NCBI GenBank assembly: GCA_041627475.1 | Contig: JBFKQZ010000209.1 | Coordinates: forward strand, 1-5,713 | Direction: 5' to 3' | Length of the DNA stretch: 5,713 bases | Source of the DNA: JBFGFG01 sp041627475 | Lineage (GTDB): Bacteria; Actinomycetota; Nitriliruptoria; Nitriliruptorales; Nitriliruptoraceae | Notes under the pieces: model-generated | Told to the model about the DNA's origin: nothing | What the model saw: only the letters and a program-made list of their open reading frames with translations | The model's database searches: none | Translations under genes and position numbers: made by a program | Part shown: piece after piece, positions 1 through 4,351 of the stretch | Layout: each line of letters opens with the position of its first letter | How positions within the stretch are numbered: the stretch's first letter is position 1

Positions 1-1061
1 AGCGCACCGTCGACGAACGGCAGCACGACGCCGGTCCCGAGGCGGTCCAGCAGCACCACCGTGCCGTCGGCGCCCGTCGTGAGCTCCATGTCGCTGCTGA
101 CGGGCAGTTGTGTCGGAACCGCTCGCAGGTCGTCGCCCTCGGCGAGGACGAGCGGCGCGCTGCCGTCGACCGGCGCGCGCAGCGTCACGGTGACGAGGTT
201 CGGGAGAATCGCCCCGTCGACCGCCGTCTCCTCGAGGACGAGCGCAGGCGTCGTCGGAGCGGTGTCCGAGACGCTGCTGTCGTCCATCGGGATCGACCAC
301 AACCCGCCAGCAGCGCTCGTGGCGAGCAGCACCTGGGCGTCGGCCCGGCTGACCCACTGCTCGACCTGCAGGTCGTCGGGGACGTCACCCTCGAGCGGCA
401 GCACGCGGACCTCGGCGCCGTCCGCCTCCAGGGGCAGGACGTGCAGGTCCCGGCCCTCGATCCACGCGATCCCGTCGGCGCCGGGCGTCGCCACCGCCCG
501 GCTGCCGTTGGCAGACGCCTCGACGACGAGGTCGAACTGGTCACCGGTGCCGTCGTTCGTGACGACGCCGATCGAACCGTCGGCCCGACCCGCCACGACG
601 AGTCCGGTGCCGCCGTCCTGGTCCGTCGCGAGCGACACGACCTGCACCGGCGAGCGCACCACGCGGTCGCGGACGTACAGGACCGAGCCGCCGGCACCGT
701 CGTCCTCGGCGTGGGCGATCCCGAGGTCGAGCAGCGTCGCCGTGAGGCCCGTGTCCTCGGGCAGGGCGGGCTGGGCGTCCTCGTCGGCCGTCGGGCCGTC
801 GCTGGGCAGCGACTCCTCGGGGGTGTCGACCACGTCGAAGGGTGCCGGGTCGGGCAGCAGGGACGGCACGATCGCGAACGCACCGGCGACCACCGCCGCC
901 GCGGCTGCCAGGGCGAACCCGCGTCGGACCCAGGTGCCCCGGGTCGCCTGCTGCTGCACGCGCTCGTACAGGGCAGGTGTCGTGTCGACGTCACCGGCAC
1001 GCTCGTGCAGGGAGGCGCGCAGCCGCGTCTCGATGTCGTGGAGGTCGTCGTGGTTCGTCAT
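1..1061 (-). CDS. Single-pass membrane protein, putative regulator of the adjacent sigma factor (3' end beyond window)
   Basis: I do not recognise a named family. The reading frame opens with ATG at 1061-1059 and stays open to the left edge (353 complete residues, no stop), so the C-terminus is missing. Visible parts: a charged N-terminal segment (residues 1-47, MTNHDDLHDIETRLRASLHE...), one hydrophobic helix at about 48-69 (rich in A, V, F) preceded by RR, an acidic proline-containing linker (about 70-105), then about 250 residues of mostly beta-like, Gly/Asp/Val-rich sequence predicted outside the membrane. Short repeating units resembling propeller blades occur near 150-172, 194-224, 239-262 and 325-348. 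There is no cysteine and no HxxxCxxC zinc motif. The start overlaps the sigma-factor stop as ATGA, and a Shine-Dalgarno AGAAGGG lies 9 nt upstream (1071-1077). The size, topology and coupling suggest an anti-sigma or sensor role by inference; direct sigma binding is not shown by the sequence. Confidence 0.82.
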   Translation of the reverse strand, partial: MTNHDDLHDIETRLRASLHERAGDVDTTPALYERVQQQATRGTWVRRGFALAAAAAVVAGAFAIVPSLLPDPAPFDVVDTPEESLPSDGPTADEDAQPALPEDTGLTATLLDLGIAHAEDDGAGGSVLYVRDRVVRSPVQVVSLATDQDGGTGLVVAGRADGSIGVVTNDGTGDQFDLVVEASANGSRAVATPGADGIAWIEGRDLHVLPLEADGAEVRVLPLEGDVPDDLQVEQWVSRADAQVLLATSAAGGLWSIPMDDSSVSDTAPTTPALVLEETAVDGAILPNLVTVTLRAPVDGSAPLVLAEGDDLRAVPTQLPVSSDMELTTGADGTVVLLDRLGTGVVLPFVDGA

Positions 1062-1597
1062 CGCGCACCACCCTTCTGGTCCGTGCCGGCGAGCAGGTCG
1101 TGGAGTCGCTCGAGCGCCCGCGAGGTCTGGGACTTCACGGTCCCCTCGGACACCCCGAGGGCCGCCGCGGTCTCGGCGACGGTGCAGTCCTCGTAGAACC
1201 GCAGGACGACGACCGCGCGCTGCCCGTCGGGCAGCCGGTCGAGGGCCTGGAACATCGCGTCGCGTTCCGCCAGGTGCTCGTCGGCACGGACGACCCCGCG
1301 GTCGGAGCCGTCGGCGGTCGAGCGGTGACGACGGGCGAGGTAGCGCCGCCGCAGTCTGGAGTTGAAGCGGTTGACGACCGCCCGCCGCAGGTACGCCTGC
1401 GGGTTGTCGATGTCGCGACTCCCCCAGCGTCGCAGCACCTGGGCGAAGACGTCGGCGACGAGGTCCTCGGCCAGGTGCGGCTCCCCGGTCAACAGGTACG
1501 CGAAGCGCACCAGTTCGCGGTTGTGGGCGGCGTAGAGCGTCGCGAACCCAGCGGGTCCGGCGCCCTGTCGGACTGCTCCGACCACCTGTGTCTCCAT
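1058..1597 (-). CDS. ECF / SigE-family RNA polymerase sigma factor (sigma-70 family)
   Basis: A small group 4 sigma factor of 179 residues from the ATG at 1597. It contains only the two regions that define this class. Region 2 spans about residues 18-89, with the core-binding and -10 recognition stretch FAYLLTGEPHLAEDLVADVF followed by an arginine-rich segment (RRAVVNRFNSRLRRR). Region 4 spans about 112-168: LDRLPDGQRAVVVLRFYEDC, then the helix-turn-helix AETAAALGVSEGTVKSQTSR that reads the -35 element. It would direct RNA polymerase to a small regulon and often to its own promoter. The stop overlaps the start of the downstream membrane protein by four bases. The start is uncertain. The frame is open to a GTG at 1654 (198 residues) with no ribosome site and an N-terminus unlike the family. 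The ATG at 1597 also lacks a clear site, while a GTG four codons later (1585) has GGAG six bases upstream. All three keep both domains. The physiological signal cannot be inferred. Confidence 0.93.
   Translation of the reverse strand: METQVVGAVRQGAGPAGFATLYAAHNRELVRFAYLLTGEPHLAEDLVADVFAQVLRRWGSRDIDNPQAYLRRAVVNRFNSRLRRRYLARRHRSTADGSDRGVVRADEHLAERDAMFQALDRLPDGQRAVVVLRFYEDCTVAETAAALGVSEGTVKSQTSRALERLHDLLAGTDQKGGAR
1071..1077 (-). promoter_or_regulatory. Shine-Dalgarno site of the membrane-protein gene
   Basis: On the minus strand this reads AGAAGGG, followed by a 9 nt spacer and the ATG at 1061. It lies inside the last codons of the sigma-factor gene. Together with the ATGA overlap it fixes the start of the membrane protein and indicates that the two genes are translated from one message. 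Confidence 0.6.
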
Positions 1598-1723
1598 CTG
1601 TCGCTGTCGCCACCGTCCCGGATGGTCCGGGCAGGCCACGCCTCCACCCGGCACGTCGCACGGGTCGCACCACAGGTTGTCACGCCCACCCCGCCGCGCG
1701 CCAAGCGCACCCGACCGTCGGCG
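1598..1723 (-). other. Intergenic gap between rsmI and the sigma-factor gene
   Basis: These 126 bp lie between the rsmI stop and the ATG chosen for the sigma factor. They hold the hairpin at 1696-1710 and, on the minus strand, GTGACAACC (about 1675-1683). That sequence could be a -35 element for the sigma/membrane-protein unit, but no convincing -10 follows at the expected distance. The frame of the sigma gene is open through the right-hand side of the gap to 1654. No small gene or RNA is supported. Confidence 0.4.
1696..1710 (-). terminator. Candidate hairpin after rsmI
   Basis: On the minus strand, GTGCGC-TTG-GCGCGC can fold into a six-pair stem (one G-U pair) with a three-base loop, 14-28 nt past the rsmI stop. 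No U-tract follows (next bases are GGCGGGG), so it would be a tail-less terminator of the kind proposed in actinobacteria, or simply a chance fold in GC-rich DNA. If real, it separates rsmI transcription from the sigma-factor unit. Confidence 0.25.
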
Positions 1724-2557
1724 TCAGTGCGAGCGGAGCCAGGTCTCGTAGACGGCGTTCTTGCGCAGGCCGTGCGCGGACGCGACGTCGCCGGCGGCGT
1801 CGCGGGCACGGACGCCGTCGTCGACGAGCGCCTGGACGGCCGCGGCCACGTCCTCGTCACTCGGCGGCGCGCTGTCCCGTGGGGTCGCGCCGTCGAGCAC
1901 CAGCGTGAGCTCGCCGCGCGGGCTCTGCTCCCGCACGGCGTCGAGGAGCTCCCCGAGGGTGCCGCGCAGCACCTCCTCGTGGAGCTTGGTGAGCTCCCGG
2001 CACAGCGCCGCGGACCGGTCGCTCCCGCACGCCTGCGCCAACGACTCGAGGTCCTCCGCCGCGTGGTGCGGAGCCACGAACCAGATCGTGGTGCGCACCT
2101 CGTCGGCGACCTCGCGCAGCCGCTCGTCGCGGTCGGTGCCCTTCCGGGGGAGGAACCCCTCGAACGCGAAGCGGTCGGCCTGCAGTCCCGAGACCACCAA
2201 CGCGTGGAGCATCGCCGACGGCCCGGGCAGCGCCGAGACCTCGATGCCGGCGGCGAGGGCTGCCTGGACGAGCCGGCCCCCGGGATCGCTGATCAGCGGC
2301 GTGCCGGCATCGCAGACGAGCACGACCGTCTGCCCCTCGTGGAGGCGCGTCACGGTCGCGGCCGTGGAGCGCGCCTCGTTGTGGAGGTGGTGCTGCTGCA
2401 TCGGCGTGTCGGCGTCGACGTGGCGCAGCAGGGTCGCGGTGCGGCGGGTGTCCTCGGCCAGCACGAGGTCAGCGGTGCGCAGCGCCTCCGCCGCGCGTGG
2501 CGTCAGGTCGCCGAGGTTGCCGATGGGCGTGGCGACGACCAGCAGTCGGCCCGGCAT
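1724..2557 (-). CDS. rsmI: 16S rRNA (cytidine(1402)-2'-O)-methyltransferase RsmI
   Basis: A SAM-dependent methyltransferase of the tetrapyrrole-methylase fold (UPF0011/RsmI) that 2'-O-methylates C1402 in the decoding centre of 16S rRNA. The protein is 277 residues, normal for the family. Visible signatures: the N-terminal LLVVATPIGNLGDLTPRA (5-22), LAEDTRRTATLL (33-44), the SAM-site CDAGTPLISDPG (82-93), ALPGPSAMLHAL (109-120), EGFLPRKG with a downstream RxxxL (133-147), TKLHEEVLRGTLGEL (190-204), and the C-terminal GLRKNAVYETWL (263-274). The usual EAPHR-like motif reads VAPHH here (161-165). The start at 2557 is chosen because MPGRLLVV matches the family N-terminus and GGGGAGG lies 6 nt upstream; an upstream frame extension to 2587 adds ten non-family residues. 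It diverges from the mannosyltransferase gene, as Rv1003 does from Rv1002c in M. tuberculosis. Confidence 0.97.
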   Translation of the reverse strand: MPGRLLVVATPIGNLGDLTPRAAEALRTADLVLAEDTRRTATLLRHVDADTPMQQHHLHNEARSTAATVTRLHEGQTVVLVCDAGTPLISDPGGRLVQAALAAGIEVSALPGPSAMLHALVVSGLQADRFAFEGFLPRKGTDRDERLREVADEVRTTIWFVAPHHAAEDLESLAQACGSDRSAALCRELTKLHEEVLRGTLGELLDAVREQSPRGELTLVLDGATPRDSAPPSDEDVAAAVQALVDDGVRARDAAGDVASAHGLRKNAVYETWLRSH

Positions 2558-2563
2558 CGTCGA

Positions 2564-2570
2564 CCTCCCC
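2564..2570 (-). promoter_or_regulatory. Shine-Dalgarno site deciding the rsmI start
   Basis: The minus strand reads GGGGAGG, then TCGACG and the ATG at 2557. The near-perfect anti-16S match with a 6 nt spacer selects this ATG over the in-frame upstream codon at 2587, which has no comparable site. Confidence 0.75.
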
Positions 2571-2591
2571 GTGCGGTGCAGCGTCACCGCG

Positions 2592-2597
2592 AGCCTA
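2592..2597 (-). promoter_or_regulatory. Candidate -10 element for rsmI
   Basis: The minus strand reads TAGGCT, which fits the actinobacterial TANNNT -10 pattern and lies 34 nt before the rsmI ATG, leaving room for the leader with its Shine-Dalgarno site. No good -35 is visible 16-18 bp further upstream (GTCGCA or neighbours). This is a pattern match only. Confidence 0.3.
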
Positions 2598-2609
2598 TGG
2601 ACCCGGGCC

Positions 2610-2615
2610 TAGCCT
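2610..2615 (+). promoter_or_regulatory. Candidate -10 element placing pmt in a leaderless transcript
   Basis: TAGCCT on the plus strand fits TANNNT and ends 8 nt before the ATG at 2624. In actinobacteria that spacing is typical of leaderless mRNAs, where transcription begins at or next to the start codon. It would explain why neither in-frame ATG (2597, 2624) has a Shine-Dalgarno site. The -35 region is weak. Confidence 0.35.
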
Positions 2616-2623
2616 GCGACCCG

Positions 2624-4336
2624 ATGCATCCAGTTGCCGCGCGCCTGCAGGCCGCCCTCACCGATCGCCCCTGGCTGGCGCCGTTCCTCCTGAGCGTCCT
2701 GGCGGGTCTCGTCCTGCTGCTGCGTCTGGGTGATCCCGGGCGGATCATCTTCGACGAGACCTACTACGTCGATGACGCGCGCGGCTACCTCGACACCGGC
2801 GTGGAGCCCGGTTTCGCTGTCCACCCGACGGTCGGCAAGTGGCTGATCGCAGGCTCGATCTGGCTCTTCGGCGACACTCCGTTCGGGTGGCGGGCCGCGG
2901 GTGCCGTCGCGGGGATCGCGATCGTGGTCCTGACGTACCTGCTCGCCCGCCGGCTGCTGGCCGACAGCCCCGACGGCTGGTGGCTGGCACTGGTGGCGCC
3001 GGTGCTGCTGCTGGCCGACGGCCTGTTCATCACGCAGGCGCGCATCGCGATGCTCGACATCTTCCTGGCGCTGTTCGCCCTGGCCGGCCTGCTCGCGCTG
3101 GTCGCCGACCGCCAGCACCGTCGGGAGATGACCGAGGACCAGGAGCAGGTGCTGTCGCTGCGTGTCCTGGCCGGCGTGCTGTTCGGCCTCGCCATCGGCG
3201 TGAAGTGGTCGGGCCTGCTGGCGCTCGGCGGTGCCGGCCTGCTGACCCTCGGCTGGGAGATCGGTGCGGCGCGGGGCCGCGCCTGGTTCGTGTTCGTCGG
3301 CCGGCTCCTCGCGACCACGATCTCGCTGGTCGTGGTCCCGTTCCTCGTCTACGTCGCCACCTGGACGCCGTGGCTCGTGAACTACGCCGACACGTTCACG
3401 GCCGGCTGCGAGGAGCCCGCGAGCTGCGAGTACCGGCTCGGCGAGCGGCTGAGCGGCCTGGTCCGCCACCACGACCAGATGCTGGACTTCCACCTCGGGC
3501 TCGAGGCGAGCCACAACTACCGCTCCGACCCGCTGGGCTGGCCGGTCCTGCAGCGGCCGGTGGTCTACTGGTGGTCCACGTGCTCGGCCGAGGACGCGAG
3601 CGCCAGCCCCACCTTCGACCCGGAGACGGGGACGACGAGACCCGTCTGCGACGTCGACGAGGGCGACGCCGGGGAGGTCCTGGCCATCGGCAACCCCGCG
3701 CTCTGGTGGGGCTTCCTGCTGCTGACCCCGCTCCTCGTGGCCGGGACGGTCCTGCGCGACCGCCGCAGCGCAGTGGCCCTGGTGACGTGGCTGGCCACCT
3801 GGCTGCCGTGGCTGGTCGTGAGTCGCACGGCGTTCCTGTTCTACCTCGTCCCGGTGGTGCCGCTGCTGGCGATCGGCGCGGTGATCGCGCTGGAACGGCT
3901 CGGGGCCCCCGGGGCGGTCCGACGCACGTACGTCGGTGCCGTGCTCGGCGCCGCGGTCCCGCTCGCCCTCGTCGGCGCGCTGGTGCTGGTCGACGCGGTC
4001 GAGGGACCGCGGTGGGTGTTCGGCCTCGCGGCAGCCGGCTGGGCGATCGGCGCCGCCGTCGGCGCCGTCGCCGACCGGCAGGCCCGCGTCGACGATCGCA
4101 CGGCCGCGGTGCTCGCCGGGCCGGTGGGTGACTGGCCGGCGCCCGTCTGGACCCCACCCGGCGACGAGCGTGGCCTCGACGCAGACCCACCCGGTCGACG
4201 CACGACCGGGCGCTGGGTGGCCGGCTTCACCGCCGTCGTCCTCGGCACCGCCGTCTTCTTCGCACCGGTGTGGCTGGCGATCCCACTGGAGGAGGACGCC
4301 GTCCGGGCCAGGTGGTGGTTCGACTCCTGGATCTGA
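2624..4336 (+). CDS. pmt: Pmt-family protein O-mannosyltransferase (polyprenyl-phosphate-mannose dependent)
   Basis: A polytopic membrane glycosyltransferase (GT39, GT-C fold) that moves mannose from polyprenyl-phosphomannose to Ser/Thr of proteins crossing the membrane by the Sec route; it is the bacterial counterpart of yeast PMTs. The 570 residues begin with a membrane helix (about 17-35) followed by the first outer loop with the catalytic DE pair (D44-E45 in RIIFDETYYVDDA). Next come HPTVGKWLI (67-75), QARIAMLD (138-145), KWSG (194-197), and a large outer loop (about 249-355) with SHNYRSDPLGWP (296-307) and WW (316-317). A block of membrane helices follows (about 359-484), then a proline-rich polar stretch (482-528) and a last helix (530-552). 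The loop carries four cysteines (262, 268, 320, 342). ATG 2624 is preferred for its leaderless-type -10; ATG 2597 would add nine residues. The frame is also open far upstream, antisense to rsmI, without coding meaning. It is divergent from rsmI, as in mycobacteria. Confidence 0.96.
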   Translation: MHPVAARLQAALTDRPWLAPFLLSVLAGLVLLLRLGDPGRIIFDETYYVDDARGYLDTGVEPGFAVHPTVGKWLIAGSIWLFGDTPFGWRAAGAVAGIAIVVLTYLLARRLLADSPDGWWLALVAPVLLLADGLFITQARIAMLDIFLALFALAGLLALVADRQHRREMTEDQEQVLSLRVLAGVLFGLAIGVKWSGLLALGGAGLLTLGWEIGAARGRAWFVFVGRLLATTISLVVVPFLVYVATWTPWLVNYADTFTAGCEEPASCEYRLGERLSGLVRHHDQMLDFHLGLEASHNYRSDPLGWPVLQRPVVYWWSTCSAEDASASPTFDPETGTTRPVCDVDEGDAGEVLAIGNPALWWGFLLLTPLLVAGTVLRDRRSAVALVTWLATWLPWLVVSRTAFLFYLVPVVPLLAIGAVIALERLGAPGAVRRTYVGAVLGAAVPLALVGALVLVDAVEGPRWVFGLAAAGWAIGAAVGAVADRQARVDDRTAAVLAGPVGDWPAPVWTPPGDERGLDADPPGRRTTGRWVAGFTAVVLGTAVFFAPVWLAIPLEEDAVRARWWFDSWI

Positions 4337-4351
4337 GCCGGGGCGTCCTCG
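4337..4351. other. Convergent junction between pmt and the carboxyltransferase gene
   Basis: Only 15 bp separate the two stop codons (TGA on each strand), so each transcript must end inside the opposite gene or overlap it. There is no U-tailed hairpin here. The nearest strong fold is GCGCGG-CTCC-CCGCGC at 4385-4400, inside the 3' end of the carboxyltransferase gene. Confidence 0.6.

Noticed and set aside
185..1000. Minus-strand frame of 271 residues in the same region as the membrane protein
   Set aside because: It is a frame-shifted shadow, rich in Arg/Ser/Thr/Pro, without a ribosome site. The frame starting at 1061 has sensible composition.
61..1365. Overlapping plus-strand frames of 362 and 434 residues across the membrane-protein gene
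   Set aside because: They are Ser/Arg/Ala-rich shadow translations antisense to a protein with a clear membrane helix, ribosome site and coupled start.
2594..2615. Near-palindrome around the CCCGGG in the rsmI/pmt intergenic region as an operator
   Set aside because: Only the central CCCGGG is symmetric; the flanks do not pair when centred on it, so there is no support beyond a restriction-site-like hexamer.
842..2623. Long plus-strand frame running in the pmt frame from 842, antisense to the sigma factor and rsmI
   Set aside because: Its translation there is Arg/Gly/Pro-rich without any family motif, and it lies opposite two clearly coding genes. High GC removes stop codons, so the frame is open by chance; the real protein begins at 2624.
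2609..3514. Minus-strand frames opposite pmt (301 and 177 residues), and frames at 3396-4190
   Set aside because: They are antisense to a well-recognised membrane enzyme, with Gln/Arg- or Pro-rich compositions typical of shadow frames.
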